Source of the DNA: Musa acuminata AAA Group
Lineage: Eukaryota; Streptophyta; Magnoliopsida; Zingiberales; Musaceae
Length of the DNA stretch: 64,000 nucleotides
Reading direction: 5' to 3'
Assembly (NCBI RefSeq): GCF_036884655.1
Contig: NC_088356.1
Coordinates: 11,321,001-11,385,000 of the forward strand
In this document: piece by piece, positions 46,468 through 57,900 of the stretch
Position numbering within the stretch: position 1 is the first letter of the stretch
Layout of the letters: each line of letters starts with the position of its first letter
The notes under the pieces: generated by a model
Seen by the model: only the letters and a program-made list of their open reading frames with translations
Databases searched by the model: none
Told to the model about the DNA's origin: nothing
Made by a program: the position numbers and the translations under genes

Positions 46468-48500
46468 ATCATCAATACCATCGACTGGTGAGTCGGCACG
46501 GTTGGTTTACTATCGAAGGTGCAGGTTCATCCTTGTGTTCTCCTCCGTGATAATGCGGGATTGCTAACATGGTAAACTGGCATAGGAGGTCTGCAAGGGA
46601 GGTGGTTCGTCGGGGTCAATCTGGCCTTGGAGCGGTGAGATCGGGTAGAGGAACCAGGATATGCTCGGCTATAAGGTCCTCTCTTCGGACGAATGGGTTG
46701 TCCTCCGGTCGAAGGGTTGCCTCGTGGCTGTGAGGCTGTGTCCTTGCAGTAGAGTCGTCTCCTGATCGTCTGTGGTCCTGCACCGACGGACCATCAATAC
46801 CGTCGTGACCCGGTTCATCTAGGACAAGGCCGACCTAGCGGCAGCGGAGTCGAGGCCTCGGATCATTGGTACTGTCGACTGGTGAGTCGGTATCATTGGT
46901 TCACTACCGAAGGTGCAGGTTCATCCTTGTGCTCTACACTGTGCTAATGTGGGAGTGCTAACGTGGCAAACCGAAGTAGGAGGTCCGCAAGAGAGGTGGT
47001 TCGCCAGGGTCGATATGGTCTTGGAGCGGTGAAACCAGGTAGAGAAACCAGGATCTACTCGATTGTGAGGTCCTCTCTACGGACGGATGGGTTGTCCTCC
47101 GATCGAAGGGTTGCCTCGTTGTCACGGCCTTAGCTGGAATTGCCTAAGGCGTGAGGCACCCTTGCGGCCAAAGACGCGAACTTAGCTTGCGTTGCCTAAG
47201 TCACGAGTCACCTTTGCGGCAAAGACACGAACTTAGCTTGCGTTGCCTAAGTCGCGCTTCGCCCTTGCGATATTGCTCCGCAAGGATCAGCCCACTTGTA
47301 ACCTCTCGCAGGTCCCGAAGGACCTGTAAAAAGAGAAAGTTGATTAGTTTGAAAGAACGAGCGGCGGACAAGTCCGACGTCTCGCGAAAGGGGGAAGCTT
47401 TACAAGCAATTCAGCGAGCACCTTGCGTGCACAAGAGAAAAGAGGGAGAGGGGGAAAACAAGGGCTTTAGAAGGTTGAACGAACAGCTGCAAGCCCACAA
47501 ACAGCCGCTCACCTGGTCCCGGGCGCGACAACAAGTTCCCGTAAAGGCCACGTGCGAACTTGCGAAAGAGAGTTCAACACCCGATATATATCCGAAGCCC
47601 CATCCAGCCCTGTGCCACCCGAGGGGTTCAAAGGGGCTGAGATGGCTGACGTTTTGGTGAGCGGAGGCAGATTTCAGAAATCAGCCCGCGGCACGCGAAA
47701 ACGGAGTTGTTTTGAGCTGTTTTGGGGTTGTTTTGCTCGGTTCGGTGAGCTGTCGCTTTGTAACGCTGCAGCTTGTTCGAACTTACATTTTTATAAGCAA
47801 AATGACCCAAAACCAAGAGAAAACATGCTGTCAAGCAGCTGTACATGTAGGTGTGAGCGACGAACAGTTCGTTGAACGGAGTTGTTGCGAGTGCGCGACG
47901 ACCGTTCGTGACATCGTGGCTACGAGGCTGCATCCTAGCAGCGGAGTCGTCTCTTGACCACCGGTGATCCTTCACAACAGGTCTGCGCTGGGGGCTTCCC
48001 GGCTCAACCCCTCCGATGCTTAAGTCAGCGAAAGGCGGAGGGGGAGGAAGACAACAATATTAGCTGTGTAAATGAGAGAGTAGAGAGGCTATTTTCTGCT
48101 TGGCTCCCCTTGAAACTTAAATTAGTTTTTGTGGATAGTGAATCCTATCCCCTCGCCATCCACTTGGGGGTGGTTTTTATACCTTTCATAGGAAGTCGGC
48201 TCCCTTATGCTTGTTGGCGTCCACCAACTTTTCCAGCGGGCGGTTTGTTTGTTCCGAGGCCATCCTCTTGACCCCATGCCTTGCGAGGTTGTATCCTTGT
48301 TGGCAAGCGTCGCTTGATTCTGAACGGCGTGGATTCGCTATGTGCCACTTCGAAGCCGACCAGCGTCGCTTTTGAGCTGAATTGCATCGCTTCAGGACAC
48401 ACAACCGTTCCTGAATCAATCTGTGTCGTTTCGCACTGCTTTGAGATATGTGCGCTACTTTCACTGGAGTGGCACCATGTGTGATTTGAGGTGGCTGCCA
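46468..48500. mobile_element. TE-derived block with a ~260-bp direct repeat inside the PHD locus
   Basis: The stretch 46468-46760 recurs at 46862-47119 plus 47914-47965, both beginning near TCGACTGGTGAGTCGG and including GGGTTGTCCTCCG and TCGAAGGGTTGCCTCGT. The second copy is interrupted by a solo LTR at 47120-47913. 47990-48500 continues with GC-rich sequence that has LTR-like features (TTTTTATACCTTT at 48173). I could not name the parent element. It sits in what would be an intron of the PHD gene. Confidence 0.6.
47120..47913. mobile_element. Solo LTR with TGTCACG...CGTGACA ends
   Basis: The 794-base segment has 7-bp inverted ends (TGTCACG/CGTGACA) and 4-bp direct flanks (tcgt 47116-47119 and 47914-47917). 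The related copy at 46725-46740 reads GCCTCGTGGCTG with no insertion, which gives the empty site directly. Open frames at 47151-47975 fall inside the LTR and are not genes. Internal direct repeats of TTAGCTTGCGTTGCCTAAGT occur near 47175 and 47230. Plus or minus orientation is not resolved, and the superfamily (gypsy or copia) is not determined. Confidence 0.85.
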
Positions 48501-51500
48501 ACTGGGTGGTACCAAAATATGCTCTATCATTAGGGAAAGAAGAAATAGTATCAAGATTTAATTCATCCAAGTTCAAATTTTAAAGGAACAATGAATTGTA
48601 CAATATCTTTGGAAGATGTAGATTTATGGCTCTAGATTGAGGTGGTTTAGGTGTCTATGGACAGAGTTAGTGAGGGCAAACTGTATAGAAATAAATTATT
48701 TTGGTGTGTAAAAACAAGGGGGAGGATGTGTTCACAGGATTTAGAATGAAAAGCTACATAGATTTGTATCATATCGAGCATCTGAACTATCTTAGGTTGT
48801 TTAAGTTACCAAACCCCCCAAACCTGAGCTTTTCCTGGACTCAAGTTGGGTCAGGATTTCTTGCAAGCCAGCTTGATTCCTCTTTTGGACAAAACACTAT
48901 TCATTGTAGGTCGTGGTTGGTTAGGATTTACCCACATTACATCTTTAAAAATAAACCCCTCTCTCAGCTTGTTTTTCTTCCTCTTAAGTTTCACCACTTT
49001 ATTGTTAGATTTGAAATTCTTTTATACAATGCTGTCGGTAATACGTTTCGTTTGAATGTTTACCAGGTTCGTGGCAGAGCCATATATTGTTTTAAACAAC
49101 CCAAGGATGAGAGCAATTTTGAAGGGTGTATAGACAAGCTTCTTGCTATGTTTTAATGGACTTGAGAATTCCAAAGCCTGCCACAGGTGACCTTATAAGT
49201 GGTTATTTTGCTGGATGAACATTAACGTCGGACCTAGATGATGCACTAAAACTAACCATCAAAGCAGACATAAACGGGGGAAAAAGTGAGGGGGCTGATG
49301 GTCTATCGACAGGAATGTAAATTTCTCGTCTCTTAGTTCTGCTGGAAAGTTGCATGCTGTAGGTAGCCGACGACCTGTACAGCTATTGAATTAGTTATCT
49401 GAGAATATTCGTGACCAGCAAAATAAATCCAGTTTGCCAAATCACAGAATTGTTTCAGGATGATAGAAGCGAGTGTAATGAAGTTGAAGAAGAAATAACT
49501 TCAAGAACTGGTGACCGTCAGAAGCATAATGATGGAGTGGAGGATTCAGCAGAACATAGGCTGCCTGGAGACAAGATGGTTCAAAGGGTTCTGATGAAGC
49601 TGCAAACTCAAAATCCAAAGATTTAAACGCCTTGATTCCTGGTATATTGAACTTGGCACTGGGTTTCATAAAGGAGTCTTCAACTTCACATTTGCCTGTT
49701 GTCTTGAAATTATCGGTTTTGGATGAAACATGCCTCCTGCTCCATCATCTTCAGCTGGTAAGGCTAGTTAATCAACCAAGCAAACATAAGGAAAGATGAC
49801 AAGTTATGTTGCCAAGACACAAAGCGGCACCAATTCCAGGTGAAGAAAATATGGGAGAGGTTTCAGAAAATTCAGCAAAAGGTCACTAAGTTAACTATTT
49901 TCTGGATTTAAAGCATCACAAAGTTAGTTGAACCTTTCATAATTTTGCCTATGAGCATATGGTACTGGATTTAAAGGAAGAATTTCCTTTTTAATTTGTG
50001 AAAGCTTTGGGCAAAGAGGTCATGAGTGATGATGTGACTTGTTCATTGTACTCTCAGGTTGATTTTGTTTAACCAAACACAACTCAAACGAATCGAGCAG
50101 AGCAATCAACCAGCTCCATGTACTCTTTGTCAAAAGGGTGAAGTACCCCTATTCTTATACAATTACCTGCTTGATGTAATTTTGCAACGAACTTTGAGTG
50201 ACAAAGAGGTAACACCAAACTGAATGTAGTTACCAGTTCATCTAATCCTATTTCATCAGGCTATTAAGTTCTTTCCCTTTGTCAGCTTGCCCTACTGTTG
50301 TATCAAGGACTAAATAGCTCTCATAGTGTTCCCAGGATGCCACGTGTCTGGCAAGCTGCTGGCTTACAGCCGACCTCCGCCATTGGCAGTGTCCAGAGGA
50401 AAGGACGAAGCTTTGGTGAGTGATCCTTGTTTCATTATACCTCTATTTTAACCATATATTTAATGCCATTTCCTTTATTAACTATCAATGTATGTATCAT
50501 CTTCATGCCAAGTTTAGGGTTAACCTAATGTGGTTTTAGTTCTTTCCAGGTGTTCCGAAGGAAAAACAAAGTAGATGTAATGAGAGATGTTATTCGCAAT
50601 TCTCAGATTTAAATGGTGAGAACAGAGAAAGGGGTAGGATGTTAGGCCAGAAATATCAGCAGTCACCCGATCCGATGACTTGACAATAATTCTTGCTTCT
50701 GGTGAAGGTGGAAAAAGTGACCCGTTTTCCTCCTTTGAGGTTAGTGAACAGACATGGAGCTCACCTGGTGATGTTCCCTGAGTATATCTTGCTCTTTGCC
50801 TGGTAAGTTCCCTTTCTTTTTCGTTTTCATAATGACTTATTTTATGCATCCGCTGATGCAAATTGTTGATACTTATTAATCCGCAGGATTGATACATGTG
50901 ATTATGGGTAATGACAAGCACATTACTTATGAAGAGCTGTGCAATGCTGTTAGCCTGGTATGGTTTTACAACTCGGTGGATCTTCTTGGTGCTCATTTCA
51001 CCATTCTGTTTTCCCTGTGCTTTTTTCGATACAGTTTTTTTGCTCGCAGAGATTTCAGCCACAATATTTTCATGTAATTTAATAGAGAAAAAAATAACTT
51101 TTGATATATTCATTGCTTTATTCACATCGAAAAGCACAGGATTGTCTCTGAGAAATGACTTTTATGCGTAGCAATTTCTTGCGCTGCAATGACAGTTTTC
51201 CACTTCTTGCCTCTCTGAAATTACAGGTTCATAAAGGGAAGGCACTCGCTCAATCGGAAGCTGTACAGTTTGTTTTCCGCACCGAAACAGACATAGAGCT
51301 CTGAACGTCTGATCCTTTCCACAAGTATTCTTTTCCCTTGAAATCACTTCATCATTTTTGGAGCAGAGACTCATCTTCATCAGCAATAGACGGCTTCGCC
51401 TTGCCCAAACCACATGCCCTCCTCCCTCTCATGTTCTACCTTTTTTGGCAGCAGATTTCCATTACACAGCTACCTGATCATGATGGGGATCAGAAAAGCC

Positions 51501-51588
51501 ACGAAGTTGCGTGTGGTTTCTCAAATCCTTTTGCAAAAGAGTTGAGGTAAGATGTGGCCGATTAAAGAAGATGCAGGTCACAGCTTTA

Positions 51589-51938
51589 GGCAAATTGTTA
51601 AAGCAAAAAAGCAGTCCTAGTTTTTGAAGAAGGACGATGCCAGTGAGCGACAGTGAGCGCAGTGAGCGCTCACTGCGCTCACTGCAAAAAAGCACAAAAA
51701 AGCAGTCCTATTTCAAGAAGCAAAAGAGTTTTTGAAGAAGCAAAAGAGTTTTTGAAGAAGCAAAAGAGTTCACTGCGCTCACTGAACTCTTTTGAAGAAG
51801 CAAAAGAGTTTTTGAAGAAGGACTGCAAAAAAGCAGTCCTATTTCAATAGCGACAGTGAGCGCAGGACGATGCCACCGAAGAAAGCACAAAACGGCAAAT
51901 TGTTAAAGCAAAAAAGCAGTCCTAGTTTTTGAAGAAGG
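51589..51938. repeat. Scrambled palindrome-rich patch between 45-bp direct repeats
   Basis: Identical 45-base segments lie at 51589-51633 and 51894-51938 (starting GGCAAATTGTTAAAGC). Between them short pieces of the same sequence are shuffled in both orientations: a perfect 34-bp palindrome at 51651-51684, about four copies of AAGAAGCAAAAGAGTTTTTG (51716-51820), 11-bp inverted arms at 51762-51772 and 51783-51793, and repeated GCAGTCCTATTTCAA. This looks like template switching during replication, or an assembly artefact. Confidence 0.85.
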
Positions 51939-53042
51939 GTTCGTGGGTGAGGGAGAGAGAATTGATCGTTGCTTATCTTACTTACACCTGCGAAATCATG
52001 TGGAGGATTGTATTATCAAGGAAAAATAAATAGTGAGTGCAGATTTTACTGGCACTGATTCTGGGAGGACCGCAGAGGATCAATCCGTCTTGTATTGACA
52101 GTATGATCCAACCGTGAGTGGTGTTCAGTACTACTTCACGCATGACATTGGTGTGCTCTACAGGCCTCGAATTAAATATGCCTCTGAAGGAGAAGAACCC
52201 AACATTCCACTGGGAAGCATATGCTAGCTAAGAAGCGGATAGCCACGGGAAAGAATCGTCCTCGGTACATTTTATCTATCCGATGATGGTCTGATGTGGA
52301 GGAAACGATCCGATTCCCGATTCCCGATTCCTTCCTCGGTGTTCCCACTATGGAGCTTGAATTAGAATCTCTCTTAGTGGACTGATCCTAACTAACCATT
52401 CATTGGTGGGATAGGAAAGGTGGTTAGATGGATAAAGATGGGTGGCCACAACCGGAAAGAAGTGGTTCGAGTGGAAGCCAGGTCCTTCATTATATTATCA
52501 GAAAGGAAGAGGGAAAGGGTCTTTTGGATTGGTGGTGGACAGACATGACCAGGGCATTTCCGCAGCGACGCAACCCCACTACGTCACTTCACTCCCTTCA
52601 GCTCACCCTCACCCCCGTCATCCAGGTTTTATCTCTCTCAACTGCTCTGTTATATCATGTCCTTTTCGCTGGAGGCAGAATATTCCGTTGGTTATCTATA
52701 GTTAAATTACAGTGATGGAACTGTACGCCTTGGTAGCAGCGTTGTTACGACTCCTCCTACACTATAGGATTGATGAATGAAGTGAGATGAATTAGAGTTG
52801 TGGACATTTCAACCACAAGTGATGTATGACCAAAATACCGAACAGAGTATGGAAGCTAAACTTCTGTTTCTACTACTACTACTTCGATGTTGGGGAATGG
52901 CTACAAGCAGCAGTCACTTTCTGTTTCTCCCCACATGAGTTCACGGTTCCCATGCACAAAAGTATCCACGTATCGTCTTCCTACAAGAGGAGCAAAAGAA
53001 CCGGAACCCGACCAAACGACACTCCCAACTCATCCTTCAGCC

Positions 53043-54518
53043 ATGAAACCACCACCCCTTGCAATAGAAGTAGAAGCCCCGGCAGCAGCGGTAGTACTAC
53101 CTTCGTCTTCGCCGAGATGGGCTGCCGGCATCATCAAGCGGACCGTCCTCTCGGAGCTCCGGTCGCAGCGAGGGATCGCGCTTCCCCTGGTCGCCATGAA
53201 CTTGACGTGGTTCGCCAAGACCGCCATCACCACCGCGTTCCTCGGCCGGCTCGGGGAGCTCGAGCTGGCCGGTGGAGCCCTTGGCTTCACCTTCGCCAAC
53301 GTCACGGGCTTCTCGGTTCTCACCGGCCTCTGCGCCGCCATGGAGCCCATCTGCGGCCAGGCCTACGGCGCCAAGAACTACAAGCTCCTGCGCAAGACGC
53401 TCCTCATGGCCACGATCCTGCTACTGCTGGCCTCCCTCCCCATCTCCTTCCTGTGGCTCAACGTCGACAGGATCCTGTTGCGCTTCGGGCAACAGAGGGA
53501 CATCGCCGGCCTCGCGAGGAGGTACGTCACGTACCTCCTCCCTGACCTGGCCGTGACGTCCTTCCTCTGTCCTCTCAAGGCCTATCTGAGCTCCCAGGGC
53601 GTGACCCTCCCCACCCTCTTCAGCTCGGCCATTGCGCTGGCCTTCCATGTTCCCCTCAACGTCGCGCTGTCGAAGGCGAAGGGGCTGCAGGGCGTGTCGA
53701 CGGCCATCTGGTTGACGGACCTCACCGTCGTGCTCATGCTGGCGTCTTACGTGGTGGTGACCGAGAGAGGAAGGCGGCGAGAGGACAGCGCAGGGGGGTG
53801 TGCGGAGGAGGGAGGGCGGCGGTGGTGGGAGCAAAGCCTGGCCGAGTGGGCCACTCTGCTCAAGCTCTCGGCCCCCTGCTGCCTGACGACGTGCCTGGAG
53901 TGGTGGTGCTACGAGATCCTGGTGCTGCTCACCGGGCGGCTCCCCGACGCCCGGCGCATGGTGTCGGTCATCGCCGTCGTGCTCAACTTCGACTACCTGC
54001 TCTACTCGGTGATGCTCTCGCTGGCGACGTGCGCGTCCACGCGGGTGTCCAACGAGCTCGGGGCGGGCAGGCCCCGCGCCGCCCGCGAGTCGGCTTACGT
54101 GTCGCTGGTCCTCAGCGTCCTCGCGGGCTTCACGGGGGGAGCGGCGATGGCGAGCGCGAGGGGGCAGTGGGGGCGCCTCTTCAGCCACGAGCCGGGGGTC
54201 GTGGACGGGGTGAGGAAGATGATGCGGCTCATGGCGCTGGTGGAGGTGGTCAACTTCCCTCTGGCGGCCTGCGGCGGCATCGTCCGGGGCACCGCCAGGC
54301 CGTGGCTAGGCATGTATGCCAGCGTCGGCGGGTTTTACCTGGTGGCGCTGCCGCTGGCGGTGGTGATGGGCTTCACGGCGCAACTCGGCCTCGGCGGCCT
54401 GCTGCTGGGCTTCCTGGTGGGCACGTTAGCCAGCGCCGTGTTGTTGGTGGTGTTCGTGGCGTGCATCGATTGGGACGAGGAGGCCGGCAACGCACGGAGA
54501 TTGGCCGGAAAGGCTTAA
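53043..54518 (+). CDS. MATE family efflux transporter (DETOXIFICATION type)
   Basis: An intronless frame of 491 residues starts MKPPPLAIEV; an upstream in-frame Met at 52887 is less likely because the added 52 residues are low-complexity and unlike the family. The length fits plant DTX proteins. About 12 membrane helices are visible. Typical MATE features include the GRLGELELAG loop, the GFSVLTGLCAAMEPICGQAY segment after helix 2, and CLEWWCYEILVLLTG, NFDYLLYSVMLSLATCASTR and SNELGAGRP in the second half. The intronless structure and these motifs point to the DTX48-54 clade, whose members act in endomembranes or plasma membrane on hormone, iron and metabolite balance; substrate unknown. Very GC-rich (strong third-position GC). 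Confidence 0.93.
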   Translation: MKPPPLAIEVEAPAAAVVLPSSSPRWAAGIIKRTVLSELRSQRGIALPLVAMNLTWFAKTAITTAFLGRLGELELAGGALGFTFANVTGFSVLTGLCAAMEPICGQAYGAKNYKLLRKTLLMATILLLLASLPISFLWLNVDRILLRFGQQRDIAGLARRYVTYLLPDLAVTSFLCPLKAYLSSQGVTLPTLFSSAIALAFHVPLNVALSKAKGLQGVSTAIWLTDLTVVLMLASYVVVTERGRRREDSAGGCAEEGGRRWWEQSLAEWATLLKLSAPCCLTTCLEWWCYEILVLLTGRLPDARRMVSVIAVVLNFDYLLYSVMLSLATCASTRVSNELGAGRPRAARESAYVSLVLSVLAGFTGGAAMASARGQWGRLFSHEPGVVDGVRKMMRLMALVEVVNFPLAACGGIVRGTARPWLGMYASVGGFYLVALPLAVVMGFTAQLGLGGLLLGFLVGTLASAVLLVVFVACIDWDEEAGNARRLAGKA

Positions 54519-54977
54519 CGCCTTTGGAAAGCAGAGCATGACGGGTCGGGAGCACAAAGAGATGAAGCAATATTAGATATCGCTGCATCTTCCTACCAAA
54601 AAAGGCAGCAAAAACATTTTGTAATCTGTCAATAAATACCCTATCCATGTTATGTTTTCTACTCTTTTCTATACTTTATAGTTCCACTACATACCACTGT
54701 AGCCTGCAGTTCAAGAGGGAAGAATTATCGAGTTATCTCCAGCCAAACAGGAAACTCTTTGACTGAACTCACATCAGAGACGGTGACACAGTGACGACTA
54801 TAGATCGATGATGCCTCGAAAGCTAGATTACAACATCAAACCTTCTGACCCTGCCTTTTCATACACTGTGCATCAGTTCCCAAAGATGGACGACTACCAA
54901 CAAAGTAAACAATGAAGGAGCCAAAAAAAAAGAAAAGCTAGTAAATCGAAACGAATCATGCACCACACGAAGCATGG

Positions 54978-57900
54978 TCAACATGCCCGAAGCAAGACTG
55001 GACCTACACGTGTGCTAAGCATATCACTTAGCGCCAACTGTACCTCGCTTGAGCCATGCTCGCAGCTTATTAGACCTGCAAGGAGGGGGAAGAACCGAGC
55101 CAGGTTCTTTTCCAAAGAGGTATCACCCAATCCGGATATAGCTTGCAGGGTGGACACAACAACGGGTGCCCGCGCTGCGAGTTCTCGCCGTTTCGCAGAA
55201 CCAACTGGGATAAGCCAGTGACTTATTGGTTGAGCACCAGTCGAAGCTTCACCAGACTGCCCCGTCGCTGTTCTAATATACACCTCCAGCACCTCGTTAC
55301 AGAGGTCAACCAGGCTTGCTTCCGCTTCTAAGTTGCTATTACGGTGCCGGTCTGTGACAATGTTTTGAAGCAGAACGAGGCATGAATGGTAGGACTCGTT
55401 CTCAAGGCGTAGCAATGGAGGATCCTGCATCTGGGTCATGGAACCAAGCTCCTGTAGCTTAGATCTTAGGTCAGTGTCACTGTTTACCTTGTGTGCATGG
55501 CATGCCACGACGTGCAATGCTTCAAAAAATATAAGTGTGTTTTTTGCTGATATTTGTGCTTTGTACATATTATGTATCTCCATCACAGCCTGCAAATATC
55601 AAAGTCTAAGGTGAATTTTCTTGCCCAATATGCATATCGGACCATCTATTGACAATAATTTGCACAAAATCTAGTATGCATAGTATCTCTGGAATGCAAG
55701 TGTTAGCCACTCGCTTAGCAATATTACTAGAACAATAGCAAATGTCAACGTGGACTAACATATTCAGAACAAGGATCAGACAGTATAAATGCAGACGAAA
55801 TTAGTGTCACCCCTACCTTCTATTTACATCTGAATCCAAAGGCTAGAAGTTCACAAGGAAACAGAGAACTTTGGTTGAACTATTAGAAGATCCATTGAAA
55901 GATAAATAGGAACGCTCCATTATGTGCTAATTGTTAGAAGGTGGTTGATGCAAGCACATGGTGGTGCTAATGACATGACTTTTGTCCTCGATGAAATGCA
56001 GCAGAGGACACTCAAAAGATCATCACAAAGTTCGTCGGCAGGAAAATATTCATGTAGCCAATCCCATATAGTTGGGAACTGGGGACATTGTGGATTGTTG
56101 TTGATACTTAAAAGATCAATCTACGTACAGCTGGTTGTACCACAACTTGTGCAGAGAAAACATCATGCTTTAATATGATCATGTTTTTTTTTTTAATCTC
56201 TAAATATGCATACATGAAAAAGGTCAACATAACATTTGTCTTGTGCATATCTACAAGAACTAAACCATCTAGTAGTCAAATTCTTTTATATATTACATAT
56301 GATATGAATTATCTATAAAGGACCATTGATGCAACCAATAAAAGAATATAGATTGTTGAACTTTTGCAAGCAAACAAATAGAACATTACGAAACATCTGA
56401 AGTTTCATAAATGAATCCTTTCTTACTTTCCATTAGAGCTGGTTAGCCTTTTTCCTCTTTCTTTTGCTTCATATTTTCTTTTCTTATGTCTTTTCCCTCA
56501 TATAATCATTCCTTTCGCACACACAAGCACACATGTGCACAGATGAAAACCAAGCTCTTGCAATATACCTTGAGGTAGGATAGGCAATATGTTATCCCTC
56601 TAACGAAGCTTCATTATGCATTTATATGGGATGTTTTCATGATGTCCAAAGAGGCCCAAAAACCAAGTGGCAATCAGAATAATATTGAATAAAAGACACT
56701 GACCTGAATTAAGAGAAGTTGAACAGCAGCACGACACTTGGCATCACCAATTGCAAAATACAGATTTCTTGCTCTAAGGCCTTCAAAATCATCATCTGCA
56801 GATCCTCTGGATTCACCATTATCTTGTCTCAGAGAAGAATTCTCATTTTCTGATGTGGCGCTATCAAGATAAGCTCCAGATGAAATATATGAAAAATCAG
56901 GGAGAGTAGCTTTAGCAGCTTCTTTCAAAGACAGAACCACAACTTCCCACTTGGTCTCAACAAATAGAGACCCTGCGTTGCTCATTAACCGAACAAATGC
57001 TGTAATGCCAATACCAGCAAGACTTTGATGGGGACGCTTAATAAAACTTGTTAGCAAAGTCAAGACCTTTTCCAAAAGTGGATTTACTGTGTCATAAAAT
57101 TTCACAAACAGATCCACAACTAGCTGAAGGGCCAGCTTGCATGTCTCATAAAGCCAAGCTTCTTGATCTAGCTCTGCTGTATCATTTTCTAACCCCTGTC
57201 CTTGCAAAGTTGCCCCAGAGGGATCAACGGCATGCCTTACAGAGTCAAATATAGGGAACAGGACTGAGTCAAACACTTTCTCCCACAAGGGCAATGAAAA
57301 ATGATTACCATAGTTTCGTAGTGTATCAAATAGCACCTGCAAGGCACTTTGTCTGATGTCAGGTCTTAGGTCAAAGGTAAGTTCTGATAAACCTGCAAAA
57401 GCAACAAGAAAATATTTAAGACAACCCTGGTAAAAGGTTCATTTACAAGTATCATAGGATTTTTTTGATAACCTAGAATAAGCAAAAAGGAATCTGTCTC
57501 ACCTGCTAAGAGTGGGAACCATAAGTGTAGGTGATCATCCTTATTGATGATCGATGGAGGATCTTGTTTTTCATCCTTTATAATGTGAGGTGAAGGCGGA
57601 CCAATACTCCCAGAAGCCTCCTTGTCCTTCAATCTTGCAGAGGCACCAATGTCTCCTTCGGCAAGCTTAGCCGCACAGAACCGAAGAAAAGCAATTGCAT
57701 TGAGACTAATGTCTTTGTTAAACCTACTATTACTAAATGCAACTAGGCAATTAACACAATCCGTGAAGGTGGTAGTTTCAGTCTCAGTTATGTAGGGAAA
57801 GTAATCCCTTAAAATCTTCTCAATGACCTCAAAGGCCAGAAGTACTATATTTTTGTGATCATCATATGATGCTGTAGCAAAAACCTGCAAAATACATCAT

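Larger units (their letters stand above)
44950..52227 (+). pseudogene. Eroded downstream exons of the PHD-finger gene
   Basis: Pieces resembling the C-terminal half of the same plant PHD family occur in order but with stops or frame breaks: KFHKDKDIQIEGAV (44983-45024, stop soon after), VKLETPDRLKTVNDESN (45203-45253, ending at a donor at 45320), a block from DDRSECNEVEEE (49459) through MPPAPSSSAGKAS (near 49730, then TAA), SSHSVPRMPRVWQAAGLQPT plus SAIGSVQRKGRSFG (50305-50411, donor follows), GLIHVIMGNDKHITYEELCN (50886-50945), and a last exon-like block from YDPTVSGVQYYFTHDIGVLY (52102) to a TAG at 52225. The usual exon after TYEELCNAV (LPHW-LRKHNGERYAYSSHSQ) was not found. TE-derived DNA fills 46470-48500. 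Confidence 0.6.

Noticed and set aside
47151..47975. Several open frames on both strands, up to 169 codons
   Set aside because: They lie inside the solo LTR 47120-47913 and its flank and match no protein I recognise.
52428..52715. Plus-strand frame upstream of the MATE gene
   Set aside because: No homology or splice support; it lies in the probable promoter region.
53421..54541. Long frames on both strands overlapping the MATE gene
   Set aside because: Composition shadows of a GC-rich gene; only the MATE frame has membrane helices and family motifs.
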